This document shows positions 50,599-63,630 of a stretch of DNA of 64,000 bases, piece after piece. How positions within the stretch are numbered: position 1 is the first letter of the stretch; every line of letters begins with the position of its first letter. The stretch spans positions 42,526,247 to 42,590,246 of the forward strand of contig OZ025240.1 in the NCBI GenBank assembly GCA_964019155.1. The letters are read 5' to 3'. A program made the position numbers and the translations under genes. The DNA comes from Osedax fenrisi. Its lineage: Eukaryota; Annelida; Polychaeta; Sabellida; Siboglinidae. The notes beneath the pieces were generated by a model. It was not told the origin of the DNA. It was given only the letters and a program-made list of their open reading frames with translations, and did no database searches.

Positions 50599-51778
50599 AC
50601 CAAAAGATAATTCAATAAAGTTAGAGAATGATTTGAAACATCTTCAGGTGTTGCACTTAGAAAATCTAGTGGACATTCTTCAAAAAGAGGTAATATAACA
50701 CTAACCTTAGAAATATTAATAATAACACTAATTATACATATATATATATATATTTTAAAAATTATGAATAATATGTTAATGTTCTATTTATGAATTAATA
50801 TTACACCTATTCTATTACGCATATCAACACTATTAACAATGTAAGTATTTTATACACTAATAAAGTATATTTTAATAATATATATTTTAACACCCTGATA
50901 AAATAATAACAAATTACTAAACTAATAAAAATGTATGCATACATTTTACATTCATGAATGTTTGATACATATTAAAAATTATTATAAATAATTATAAATA
51001 ATTTTAAATTATAATGTATTATTATAAATATAAATTATAAATAAGTATAATTGATTAGTGGAGTAGACAAATAAGGATGAGATGGTAGTAGCAAAACATG
51101 AATATGACATTATATAATTGTTTTAATTAGGGAGAGCGTTCTAGAAATATGTAGGGTAGTGCTTGAAATCTGTGATATTACTGGAGTAAGGATTGATAGC
51201 GAGATGGATGAGGATAGAAGCATGTCAAAGTAGGCAGGATAATATGTTATTTTGCAAGATCAGGTATATAATGAGAGGTGAAGATATGTAATAATGTATG
51301 TATGATAGAGATGGTAAGAAGATACGATATTTTTCTAGAAATTTCTATTCCCTTAAAGAGAACTATAGGAGGGATGCGTATAGTTAAAGAATTGTTTCGT
51401 ATATTTAAGAGATACATCGTTTGGATCGATGCAAGTTTGATTGCTGTTTAATAGTGATATAGTAGTGGTGGGTAGAAACCTTAGTAGGTAATGAGAATAA
51501 GTAGTTAATGTAGGATATCCTATAGGATAATATAGTGTATACATGTACTACTCTATTTGCATGACCAGTAATACCTATTTTCGTTACAACCTATAGCTTA
51601 CTATTAAACCTAATAAATTAATATAAATGTAGACATAATAATAGATTCATTTCATTAAATTTCACTGCAGTGTGAAGATTTAGAGAAGAAATCATCAAAT
51701 TTAATTGAATATCATAAAGCTATTACTAGTCAGGGTTATAAAGGCACTGTTATTGAACGAAACATAGAGAACTGCCGA
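50599..51778 (+). CDS. Two coiled-coil exons of the same candidate gene
   Basis: Exon 50599-50689 (PKDNSIKLENDLKHLQVLHL-ENLVDILQKE, donor GTAATA) joins in phase 0 to 51671-51778 (CTGCAG acceptor; CEDLEKKSSNLIEYHKAITS-QGYKGTVIERNIENCR). The first has heptad-like leucines. At 51779 a GTTTGTAAA donor would allow continuation to the exon at 57102; if it is not used, the frame ends at TAA 51788-51790. The 50599 exon needs two bases from the previous exon, but 46787 ends in phase 0, so at least one exon is unseen or a border is misplaced. Confidence 0.5.
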
Positions 51779-51785
51779 GTTTGTA

Positions 51786-51788
<3 letters not shown>

Positions 51789-51826
<38 letters not shown>
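51789..51826. repeat. (TA)n microsatellite
   Basis: About 19 TA units directly after the coiled-coil exon. Confidence 0.95.
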
Positions 51827-51831
<5 letters not shown>

Positions 51832-51912
51832 CTTTATAGACTATAGAAACTAATTAATGATTCGTTATTAAAACTCCACAATTTATAAACTATATGTATA
51901 CCACGTATAATA

Positions 51913-54900
51913 ATTACCTTGTTACCTTGTGCCGTCGAGTCGTAACCGACCCCTGGCGACGTCCATGATAGTTCCTCTTCATATCACTCTATTTCTGGCT
52001 TCTGCTAGTATCTTCATGATGTTGTCGTTGGCTATATAATTCTTCACATTGTTCAGCCACGTTATGTGTGGCCTACCCCTTCGCCGTTGACCATCCATCT
52101 TTCCTAGCATCAGCTGTAGCTCCATCGAGTCCGCTCTCACCACGTATCCGAAGTATGATAAGGCAAGTTTGACAATTTCTGCCTCTAGCGTTCTTTTGGG
52201 TTTTATGCTGGCAATGATTTCTATATTTGTCTTCCTATCTATATAGGTAACTCCAAGCAGGTTTCTCCAACACCACATTTCGAAAGCATCGATTTTTGCT
52301 CTTTCCTTCTTCTTTAGAGTCCAGGTTTCTGCACCGTATAGAATAATCGGGAAAATAAGTGTCTGTACAATTTTTACTTTAGTGGCGAGTCTTAAATCTC
52401 TATCTTTAAAAATTTTCCTCAGACTCCCCATTGCAATTTTTCCCATTGCAATTCTTCTGCGTAATTCCATATCTATTTGTCCGTCACTTGTTATCAAGGC
52501 TCCCAGGAAGACAAATCTTTCAACTACTTCTATATTTCCGCCATCAACTATTATAGAATCTAGTTCTCCTGTTGCCATCACCTTAGTTTTTTTGACATTT
52601 ATATATACCCCAGCTTTCTCACTCGACGATTTGACTTTTTCTATAAGTTCTATAATGTCCTCTCTATTACCGGCTATCAATGTGGTGTCATCCGCATATC
52701 TCAGGTTTGATACTTTCCTTCCACCTATGCCAATGCCTTTGTCCCACTTATCTAGAGCCTCTCGCATTATCTTTTCTGCATAGATGTTGAATAGCAATGG
52801 ACATAGAATGCAACCCTGGCGTACTCCGTTACCAATCGGTATGTTGCCTGTCTCTCCATACTCTGTCCTTATAGTCGCTTCCTGATTTGTATATAAGTTA
52901 CTAAGCATGACAATCAAATGTTCAGGTACTCCTATACCTTTGAGAGTGTTCCATAATTGTTGATGGTCTACACAGTCAAATGCCTTCTTGTAGTCAATAA
53001 AACACATGAATAGTTATCTTTGATTATCCCTAGCTCTTTCCATCAGCCATCTCAGGTTTGATATGTGGTCTCTAGTTCCTCTACCTCTTCGGAACCCTGC
53101 TTGTTCGATCGGTAGTTCAGGGATAAGAAAGGCCTCCAGTCTTTTTTGTAGAACTCTCAGAAGTATTTTGCTAGCATGTGAGATTATGCAATTAATTTAA
53201 GGCAATAGTTCGATAATTCCCACATTCTTTTTTATCTCCTTTCTTGTAAATAGGGACATATATGGACTTCTTCCAATCATTTGGCCATGTCTTCATTTTC
53301 CATATGCTATTACATAGATTTGTCATGACTCTAATTGCCTCATCTCCTCCTGCTTTTAGAAACTCTATCGGTATTCCATCACAACCTGGAGCTTTTCTGT
53401 TAGATATGTGCTGTATTGCTTCATTTACTTCTATCTCTAATACATCAGGTTCATCTTCATATAAATGTACATTAAAATTATCATTCATATTAATATCTCT
53501 TCTATATAGATTTTCAGTATATTGATGCCATCTCTTTTTTATTTCCTTTTCTTCAGAAACCACTTTTCCATTACTTAATTTCATATCACAACCTCTTGAG
53601 CTTCGTGAGCCAGTCATATCTTTTATTTCTTTGAATAAGTCTCTAGTCTTACATATTTTATTTAACTCTTCAATTTTTCTGCATTTTTCTCTGATACTTT
53701 GCTCTTTATCTTATCTTGCTTTCTTCTGAAATGCTGCGTTAAGCTTTCGATATTCTTCATACTTTCCTTTGCTACGCATATCCTTTCGTTCTTTGGCAAT
53801 TTTTAGAGCTTCTTCGGAAAGCCACTTTGAGACTTTCTTCCTTTTGACTTTCGGGACCTTTTTATTTGCAGTCTCTATTAGAATAGTCCGAATATCATTC
53901 CATAGTTCTTCTGGTGTTCTGTCTTCTGTTTGCAGTGCGTTAAACCTGTTTTTTATTTCTACACTGTAGTCAAGTCCGATTTTTTCCACATCGTATATTT
54001 GAGTTTGCATTGATCGTTTTATTCGTTTTAGCTTGACCTTGATATCGGCTATGAGCAGATTATGGTCAGTACCACAATCAGCTCCCGGTAGATTTGTGAC
54101 TCGCTTTATGCTACTTTTCCATCTCGATTTACATAATATATAATCACTTTGATATCTGGTAGGTTGTCAGGTGATATCCATGTGTATAGCCTTCGTGGGT
54201 GTAACTTAAATAATGTATTCATTATTCTAAGATCGTTTCTACTACAGAATTCTACAAGTTGATCCCTTCTCTCATTCCTCTTGCCCAAACCACAGTTATC
54301 AGTGATATCAATTGATAATTCCCAACCTTGGCGTTCCAGTCACCTATGATATACAGAATATCGCCATTAGGTATCTGGTCCAATACAGATTGTACTTTAT
54401 CATAAAATACATCACTGTCTTCTTCTTATGCGCTGGATGTTGGGGCATATATTTGTACTACTGTTATGTTTATCGGCTTGCACTGTATGCGTATTGTGGC
54501 AATTCTGTTATCTACTGGGTTGCAGCCCAGTACACATCTTCGTATTTCATTATTACATATAAATGCCACTCCATTTCGCTTCAATGTCTCCTGTCCAGAG
54601 TAGTAGATTTCATATTCATCTGATGTAAAATTTCCCATTCCTGTCCATTTCATCTCACTTATTCCTAGCAAATCAACACCAGTCCTTGCCATTTCTCTCT
54701 TGACTACTTCCAAATTTCCATTATTCATTGTTCTTACGTTCCATGTACCTATTCTTATTCTTTCTTTTGCTATTCTATGGCTTGCCTCTGTCCTTTTCGT
54801 TGCACTATTTTCAGTTGATGTTCGTCCTTTCGACTTTAAAACACCCCCGTCATCCGTGTTGCACTTACGTGTGACAATGGAGTACCCTGCCCCAGTAGTA

Positions 54901-55427
54901 ATAATATTAAAGCCGTCCAACCTTGGAGTCTCATTCTTCGACATTATTGTGATATGTATGTTTGTGTCTGTCATGTTTGTTTTCTTGGGATTATACTAGA
55001 GTGGTTTCCCGTTGCCTGCTCAAGCGCAGTGTCCTAGCCATGTATGGGTTTTCCACAATGCATCGGATTTAGTATGAAAATGTCGTTGACCAAGAATTGG
55101 TTCTTCCGCTGCCTCCAATAATTGTACTGCTGCTGCTCAGGACAATCGACCTCTTACAACAGATCAAGTTGAATTTTCTGTTTGGGTTTATTCCCATAGA
55201 CTTTGGCTCTCCCGAATCGACTACAAGTCAGTAGATGGACTTTGCTGTCAGATTTGACGCGCTGAACAAGACGCGTTCGCCCTCCTCCGTTAGTATAAAC
55301 AGGGTCTACCACGTGAAGGTGGAGGTAGGACTTGGATGTGGAATTAACTTTTTAGCATTTTATGAGTAAAAAAGAAGCCCCAACTTTTTATCTACCAAAC
55401 TATCCACACCCCATTAAGACCCCAAAG
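51913..55427 (-). mobile_element. Near full-length RTE retrotransposon (copy 1)
   Basis: Runs on the minus strand from about 55427 to 51913. 5' part: endonuclease frame 54974-54426 with IRIGTWNVRTMNNGNLEVVK, DLLGISEMKW and VVQIYAPTSSA (exonuclease-endonuclease-phosphatase fold), then stops and frameshifts. Middle: HISNRKAPGCDGIPIEFLKA and VPIYKKGDKKECGNYR (53617-53192). 3' part: intact 342-codon frame 53007-51979 with FIDYKKAFDCVDHQQLWNTL, GVRQGCILCPLLFN, LRYADDTTLIAG (catalytic ADD), LIFPIILYGAETWTLKKKER, RRRGRPHITWLNNVK. The 3' terminus is ACAAGGTAACAAGGTAAT, with no poly-A. The frame breaks in the 5' half show that it cannot transpose alone. It lies inside the intron after the 51778 donor. 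Confidence 0.9.
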
Positions 55428-56437
55428 GTATGGGAGTACCTGAATATTTGATTGTCATGCTTAGTAACTTGTATACAAATCAGGAAGCGACTATAAGGAC
55501 AGAGTATGGAGAGACAGGCAACATACCGATTGGTAAAGGAGTACGCCAGGGTTGCATTCTATGTCCATTGCTATTCAACATCTATGCAGAAAAGATAATG
55601 CGAGAGGCTCTAGATAAGTGGGACAAAGGCATTGGCATAGGTGGAAGGAAAGTATCAAACCTGAGATATGCGGATGACACCACATTGATAGCCGGTAATA
55701 GAGAGGACATTATAGAACTTATAGAAAAAGTCAAATCGTCGAGTGAGAAAGCTGGGTTATATCTAAATGTCAAAAAAACTAAGGTGATGGCAACAGGAGA
55801 ACTAGATTCTATAATATTTGATGGCGTAAATATAGAAGTAGTTGAAAGATTTGTGCTCCTGGGAGCCTTGATAACAAGTGACGGACAAATAGATATGTAA
55901 TTACGCAGAAGAATTGCAATGGGGAGTCTGAGGAAAAATTTTAAAGATAGAGATTTAAGACTCGCCACTAAAGTAAAAATTGTACAGACACTTATTTTCC
56001 CGATTATTCTATACGGTGCAGAAACATGGACTCTAAAGAAGAAGGAAAGAGCAAAAATCGATGCTTTCGAAATGTGGTGTTGGAGAAACCTGCTTGGAGT
56101 TACCTATATAGATAGGAAGACAAATATAGAAATCATTGCCAGCATAAAACCCAAAAGAACGCTAGAGGCATATATTGTCAAACTTGCCTTATCATACTTC
56201 GGATACGTGGTGAGAGCGGACTCGATGGAGCTACAGCTGATGCTAGGAAAGATGGATGGTCAACGGCGAAGGGGTAGGCCACACATAACGTGGCTGAACA
56301 ATGTGAAGAATTATATAGCCAACGACAACATCATGAAGATACTAGCAGAAGCCAGAAATATAGTGATATGAAGAGGAACTATCATGGACGTCGCCAAGGG
56401 TCGGTTACGACTCGACGGCACAAGGTAACAAGGTAAT
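55426..56437 (+). mobile_element. 5'-truncated RTE copy 2, inverted relative to copy 1
   Basis: Frames 55430-55900 and 55919-56371 repeat the reverse transcriptase and C-terminal part of copy 1 with about 12 amino acid changes over about 310 residues, one of them a stop (Glu to TAA, 55897-55899). Homology to copy 1 begins at AAAGGTAT and ends at the same 3' terminus ACAAGGTAACAAGGTAAT. Copy 1 has an extra five-residue repeat (KIAMG) that this copy lacks. It starts exactly at the outer 5' border of copy 1, head to head. Confidence 0.9.
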
Positions 56438-56609
56438 GTTTATTATCTAATTTAAAATACATTTATATAGTTATATTGTCTGAACTTTAGAACTAGAGTT
56501 CAATAGGAATTTAGGAATTCTGGAATTTTAAGATTTATTTATTTAATTAATTTATAATTTATACATATACATCACTTATAAGATATCAATATATAGTATA
56601 CTCTATAGC

Positions 56610-56612
<3 letters not shown>

Positions 56613-56682
<70 letters not shown>
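56613..56682. repeat. (TA)n microsatellite, 70 bp
   Basis: About 35 uninterrupted units, followed at 56695-56775 by a 43-bp tandem duplication containing ATATATGTATATATGAATTT. Confidence 0.93.
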
Positions 56683-56685
<3 letters not shown>

Positions 56686-57101
56686 CCTTATATAATTAAT
56701 ATATGTATATATGAATTTTATCATTTATTTTTATAATTAATATATGTATATATGAATTTTATCGTTTATTTTTTTTTATAATATTTATAATGTATATTCT
56801 AAGTATTGAGTAGATTTGTTCATTTTAGTGATACGTATTAATAAATATCAATATAATACACTTATAATTATTTATTATAAGTATAGTAAACTTTATATAT
56901 TTAAAATTTAAACTTAATTTCTCTTTCAATATTGAGATTATATAAATCAGCTTATATATAGACTATATCTATATATATATAACTATATTTATGTATTATT
57001 TCTAACTATATGCATGGGCTATCTTTGTATACATTACATAGAATTATTGATTATATTGACTTTGCTTATATAATAATATCATAACACTCGCACCTACATA
57101 G

Positions 57102-57182
57102 TTGACAAGGTATAACAAGGCTGACAAATGGGGAATTAAAGCAACGAGTGAAGATGGTCTTACTATTATCACTAATGTTAAT

Positions 57183-57231
<49 letters not shown>

Positions 57232-58035
57232 CTCTATGGATATGTCGGCAGGTTATACCTTATAAGGATGCAGTTAGGGTTCAATACGGTGCAATATTCG
57301 TTCAACACGGTGCATATTTTAAGAATATATTTGTGTGGGTTTTCTCTACACTTTTAAATGTTGGCCATTATAATAAATCATATTATAATAATCATATCAT
57401 ATTCCTGTTTATTTAAAATATGATTAATATTTTTATTTTAACAACAACATTTTATTAAATATTTTCCATATTTAATATCTTATTTATACATGTTTTAAAT
57501 TTCTCTAATTATTTTTGAGTATTTTGAGTATCAAGTGTTTTAATAATCGTAATCGATATAATAATTATTTTAAATTTACAGGAAATGTCTATATTTCTGT
57601 AAATATATATCTGTCATTTTAATTGTATATTAGGATATCGTATACAAATATTTTACTAATACATTTCTATATTTACATTAAGCATATATTATAGATAAAT
57701 TCCATATAATTAATAAAAAAATTACGTATGTGTATAACAAGATATTATAGATTAAAAGGAGAAACTTCCGCATAAAATTTAGAAATGCGTTCTTTCTATA
57801 ATTATCTCTGTCTAGTCAAGACGTTATATTCTTGTATTTATTTTATATTATTCATTATTTATTTTTTATAATAATTTATAACTATTACAATAAATATAAA
57901 TTTATATTTGTCTATTTTATGACTTCTATACATATATTTAGTTGTATATCGCATTATAATATATTTGAGTACTCTATATTAGTACTAATTATTATTATGT
58001 CAGTGTTGTTTATATACCATTATAAATTAATTTTC

Positions 58036-58073
<38 letters not shown>

Positions 58074-58824
58074 ATTTTGTGATTATTTGTTTAAAAAAAC
58101 TTTGAATGTCATTTTCTCAAGTTTCTACTTTATCACTTAACCACATGTAAATTCCTACTACTTTTTTATTTTTTATTATTTTTATCTGACATTTTTACTA
58201 TAAATATAACATATACATCTATAAGAATCCTATTAGATTAATATTATTTTTTATATTAATTAAATAAATGATAATAAACTTGCATTTTAATTAAAAAAAT
58301 AATAAATAAATATAAAACTAATTGAGCAAATTTTATTTACACCATTTTAAATTAACTACATTTATATATAGACAGATCTTATATGACGGAGGAAAGTATC
58401 CGTTGAATAAAAAATTAAAGAATTGTTAGATAGAGCTAAAATAGCATTGTTTAGTTGAACGCGCGACTCCCCTCCCCTTAATAACAACCAGTAGGTGGTG
58501 TGTTTTATTATATGCTTTTTCATATATGCTTTGTTTACATAACTATTGTTTGTAACATTCTCCTAGGGGTAGCTTTGTACCCATGTTAACATCCTTAAAA
58601 AAGGCACTGGTTCAATCCTCTGTAATATATATTAAAATGCTATTTATAAATTATTTAATATAAGTGTGTAAACAAAATAATCAGATCTCATAACATATCG
58701 ATCCTTTAAAAGGATGGTATACTATAGCTATAGCTTCGAACAGTCATTTGTTTATTAACAATTGTCGATTTGTTTAAACACTCCATTTAAATTCATGGGA
58801 GGGATAGGGACCTACCAATATAAA

Positions 58825-58855
<31 letters not shown>

Positions 58856-59120
58856 CATTGACACCTGGTTTACTGATACAACAATAACTTGATATAATTA
58901 GTAATAATGCATGCATATCGAACTCCTAAATCTAATGCTTAACACGCCAACACGTGAATGATAACTGTGTCCTTACGTATGTCCTACACTATAGTGTATA
59001 TTACATTTATAAATAGATTACTGAGAACAGTGCAGCTGACAGGGCTGGCATCAAGGTCGGCAATGTCATCAAGAATGGAAGGACCATATCTTCTCTACAA
59101 ATGGATATTATTATTGAGAA
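57102..59120 (+). CDS. Two exons encoding a PDZ-like domain
   Basis: Exon 57102-57176 (CTACATAG acceptor, GTTAAT donor) encodes YNKADKWGIKATSEDGLTII-TN and exon 59017-about 59120 encodes ITENSAADRAGIKVGNVIKN-GRTISSLQMDIIIE. The pair fits the PDZ pattern: GI-x(n)-GLxIxxIxENSxADRAGIxVGxVI followed by the alpha-2 helix; the usual GLGF loop is reduced to WGI. All borders are phase 0, matching the exon ending at 51778. PDZ domains bind C-terminal peptides of membrane partners. The joined order coiled coil then PDZ, with a possible CARD ahead, would be a CARMA/DLG5-type scaffold, but the linkage is inferred. The 3' part of the gene is not seen. Confidence 0.5.
57177..59016 (+). other. Intron between the two PDZ exons
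   Basis: AT-rich, with (TA)n at about 57190-57230, 58042-58067 and 58826-58854. A GC-richer patch at 58450-58630 (GAACGCGCGACTCCCCTCCC) has no coding frame. Confidence 0.45.
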
Positions 59121-59498
59121 GTTTATATTCTTATCGATATATATATATAAATACATAGTTATATATTAATAATTTCTTCGCATCTTTCATATTCTAAATG
59201 ACATTGCTAATATAATATTATGACAATATTGTTTATTCGTATTTATAAATGTTATTATTAAATAGAGTGAAATTTGCTCATGATAGGATTAGTGAAGTGG
59301 TTAGTCTAATATATATATATATATATTATAATCAGATAGAGTGTAGACACTCATGAAAACACAAAAGCGAAGCTTTACTAGGTATGTTACCACTCAACTT
59401 GATAACAACATTACAAGATTAAAAAATATAAAAATATAAGAAAATTATAACAAGACAATAACTTATTTTTAAATTTCAATTTTGTATATCATTATAAC

Positions 59499-59534
<36 letters not shown>

Positions 59535-59538
<4 letters not shown>

Positions 59539-59771
59539 GCTGGGCACGATACTCAAAAAATGTATAATAGATACAATTACAATTACACACTTTTTTCTTA
59601 TAATAGATACAACTACAATTACTTTAAAAAAAATAATAGTAGATACAATTAAAAATACAGAATTTTCTTAGTAGATACACCTTAGTAGATACAAATACAT
59701 TATAATTATATAAAATATATATAAACATATAGATTTATAAATTATATAGATATATATTATATCATATAATA

Positions 59772-59819
<48 letters not shown>

Positions 59820-62069
59820 TCGATGTCGAATTTGATAGTACATATCAAGGTACATTACACGGAATAATATCCCGAAATGTTTGCTAGAAAGTGATTTTCT
59901 AGCAAGTTGTAGTGGGACCCCTTTTAAGTCACTATATTTCCCGAAAATTGTCGGAAAGTAATGGGACAACTCACTACATTCTCCTTAATTTATCAGCTGC
60001 CTTCTATACTCTTGACCATAATATCCTTATAAATGGACTATCCTCTATCGGAATATCTGGTACTTCACTCGATTGGTTCATCTCATACCTAACTGGTCAT
60101 TTTTTTACGAAATTAGCATAAATTCACTAATTTCTAAACCTCGTAAAGTTACTCATGGAGTACCTCAAAGTCTGTCCTTGGTTCACTCCTATTCAATATC
60201 AATCTACTTCCATTATTTAAAATTATTGACAAATACCCCCACTATAGATCTATAGTCGACTATCACTCGTATACAGATGACATACAATTACACTGTATAT
60301 TGATAGACCCTAACAATGCAATACATTTACTTAACAACTGTATTACTGATATACATAACAGGCTCACCAACAACTCCTTATCACTAAACTGTCTTAAAAC
60401 TGAATCATTGCATATTAAAACATCTACTACTATATTCCTTCCACCACAAATTACCATTAACAATTTGAGTATTTATTATGCTAATAAATTAAAAACCCTT
60501 GGTAGCCTATATTAATCGACCCAACACTAAAATGTCACAATCCGACTATATCACTATCACAGTCAATTAACTACATACTTCAAAACTTACGAACAATAAT
60601 ACCCTTCATTAATTTTAATACTGCAATCTTCTCGCTACATCCCTCATTCTACCCCACATTGATTACTATAATTCCTATCCCTATAGGGACATATATGCCT
60701 CCTTACAATCTAATAAATAAACTCCAACGCCTTCAAAACACAGCTATCCGATTTATATATTTTTCAACATAGATAAACATTCCAGACAACATTTATCTCC
60801 TATAAGAACCAACTTACATTGGCTGCCAATAAAATCCAGTATAATTTATAATATTTCACTCATCATACATTTATCTACTCACTATAACACACCAGACTAT
60901 CTCGACAACTCCCAACATAATTATTTACAGCAAAAAAAATAAACAAATTCAAATTAAAAACTCCAGTTCTATCATATTTAACATCTGCCCAACATGAATC
61001 TTTCTCCGTTCATGCTCCAAAAAGCTGGAATGATCTACACCATATCCGGTCAATTGACTCAACTGAAATACTCAATTTAAATATCAAAACATGCCGTTTT
61101 CTCAATAAATACATTAAAAAGCACGTCCGAAAACTTCCATAAAGAAGTTGATGGAAGTGCTTAAACGAATTAAGTAACTGGTAACAAGTAACTAAAATTA
61201 TAGTTAACTTGCTAGAAAATAACTTTCTATCGAACAATTCCGGACATTATTTCCGGAAAAACTGGTTGTGGGATACCCCTTTTAAAAGGACATATTAAAT
61301 ACTTACACCTTATAACGTGTTCTTCAATACATGATCTAGAATACATTTAATGACATTTAATTATACCAACGATAAATCTGTTAGTGTACACTGGTTGTAC
61401 ACACGCTGGCATGCCAGCGTTTATTTCATCTGAAATTATACTATGAGCCATTACATACTATAGAGAAATATACATTATTACAATATACTATTTTTCAACT
61501 CAAAATAATCAGCGACCTTTAATTTCGAATGTTCAACACGAATATAGTAAATTATCAAATATACAGATAATAAATTATTAATATATTATTAATTATCTTT
61601 CAAAGTAATATATAATTTTGAATTATAAATCAATTAGTATATAACATATATTATATAAATAATGTCTTTGTTTTCAATAAATGTATATAATGGTTTATGA
61701 TAATATCACTATAATTGATATATCATAATATTTAACAATGAATTAATTTCAATATTTACAAAAGATATGTTATTAAAAATATATTGATGATTTATTGATG
61801 ATTTATATTAAAATTAATTTATAATATGATAATATAAAATATTGATACAAAATACATATGATGTCCAAATGATATATTATTTAGTAAAATGTATCTATTT
61901 AAATAATTGTCTTAGTAGATACGTATCGTAGATACTATTTATGACTAATAGATACGATTACAAATACTTTTATAATTTTTATAATAGATACAAATACAAA
62001 TACAAATGTATCTACGATACTGATTTTTTGCCTTAATAGATACTGTATCGGCGATACTGCCCAGCTCTG
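59535..62069. mobile_element. Large hAT-type non-autonomous element with nested LINE
   Basis: Begins CAGAGCTGGGCACGATACTC and ends with the inverted GCGATACTGCCCAGCTCTG. CAG(A/G)G(C/A)TGGGCA is the usual hAT end. Subterminal (A)TAGATACAATTAC / GTAATTGTATCTAT-type words fill both flanks. Both outer borders are TATATATA, compatible with an 8-bp hAT duplication in a (TA)n target but not provable there. Without the LINE inside (about 59.9-61.25 kb) it is about 1.2 kb, with no transposase. Confidence 0.88.
59870..61280 (+). pseudogene. Decayed L2-type LINE inside the hAT element
   Basis: Plus-strand pieces: YILLNLSAAFYTLDHNILIN (RT motif A, from LLDLSAAFDTIDH), GISGTSLDWFISYLTGHFF, VTHGVPQSLSLVHSYSISIY (motif B decayed, GSVLGP lost), YADD region decayed to YSYTDD, LNNCITDIHNRLTNNSLSLN, and the C-terminal ESFSVHAPKSWNDLHHI followed by CRFLNKYIKKHVRKLP. 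Stops and frameshifts throughout. Both borders carry GCTAGAAA..TTTCTA.C words and a GTGGGA..CCCTTTTAA stretch in direct orientation. Confidence 0.8.
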
Positions 62070-62539
62070 TATATATATATAATATTGTATATATTATTAA
62101 AGTGATTTGATTTGTAAATTTGATTCGTGTAATTGAAAATCGTTCTGAATAAATAAGTAAGTATATATATATACTTGAACATTGTTATCAAGGAGAGGTC
62201 ATCATTTTCAGTTAAATACAAGATATAATAAAAGTATATATAAATAAAAAATATATAAATGTATATTAAAAGAAGAATATATATATATAAACGTCCCATA
62301 ATTATATATTTTAGTTGTTATAATGATTATTTTTAATAAATAATAATCTCATTCTTTAAAGTTGAATATTGTATTTCTTACCCATAACTATATTACTATA
62401 ACCAGATGTTTATGAGTGTATTCTCATTATCCTTATAGAATATATTTGTAATAATGAACCAAAATGAGTTATTCATTTCAATAATTATAATTATTTATTT
62501 CATATTCTACTTATATATATATTCTAGGATTACATATAG

Positions 62540-62617
<78 letters not shown>

Positions 62618-63630
62618 CAGATTATATAGCCTATACGGTATATTATATACTATACTATATATAGTACTATACTATACAATAATATATTATATAATATGAA
62701 GTTTTTTTTATAAATGTTTAAAATTCCATTTCTACAACATGCATGCGTGAACAATTTAATTATATATTATATTCCTAAAACATTAAATTATAACTTTTAT
62801 TTTGGAGTTTTGTTATTGAAATATATATTTCAATAGTATATATTTAATCAGTTTAAAATAATACTTTTACTAAAATATTATCGCGAAATAGATGAAATAC
62901 TTATAAGTATATTTACATACCTACTGAACATTATATTTATCTAGAATATTGAATATTGTCTTAAATATGTTAACGAGATAAGGGACGTGAGGGTGTTTTG
63001 GTCAATTAATATTGGTCACTTACTAAAACAGTAATTACTCAATGAATTTTAAATTGTATGAACAACAATTTAAAAACTTATGTACAATATATACATCTAC
63101 AATATATATATTTGCAAATTTAATATAAATCTCTACTGTTTAATATATTTCGATTTTACAATTAGGTAATACATTTTGCGATTGTACGCATGTGCGCCAG
63201 CGGGTTTTGGTCAATAGTTCTGAATTTACAAACAGACGCTGCCATATATTCTCGAGTAATATAATTAATGATTTAATAATTGTTATTAACTTTATTAGAT
63301 ATGCAAATTCTTTATTATATATGAGTTTTCCAGAATATAAAAGTATAGTCACATGTAATAAGTTACTAGTAAATTATAATAAGATATTTCACTTTGTAAA
63401 AACTTATTAATTTTAAATATAATAATACTGTCAATTTATTTGTCTTAAAAACACTAAACACTATTAGAATAAAATATGAATAAATACATTTGAAATATGA
63501 GTCTAGGTTTAATTCTAATGCGTAAGTAAATGAAGGACAAGACTATTGTCCTAATAATAACTTTTTGAACCTAAGAATTTTTTCAAAATACCATTTTTAT
63601 ATTTTGTATATTTCAATGATTATAGATATA
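62070..63630. other. AT-rich spacer with a 70-bp (TA)n tract
   Basis: (TA)n at 62542-62612. 63170-63240 is a GC-richer patch (ACGCATGTGCGCCAGCGGGT) without a convincing frame. Nothing else recognised. Confidence 0.45.

Noticed and set aside
58560..58625. tRNA or SINE candidate around GGTTCAATCC
   Set aside because: The word resembles a B box, but no A box, acceptor stem or cloverleaf can be built around it.
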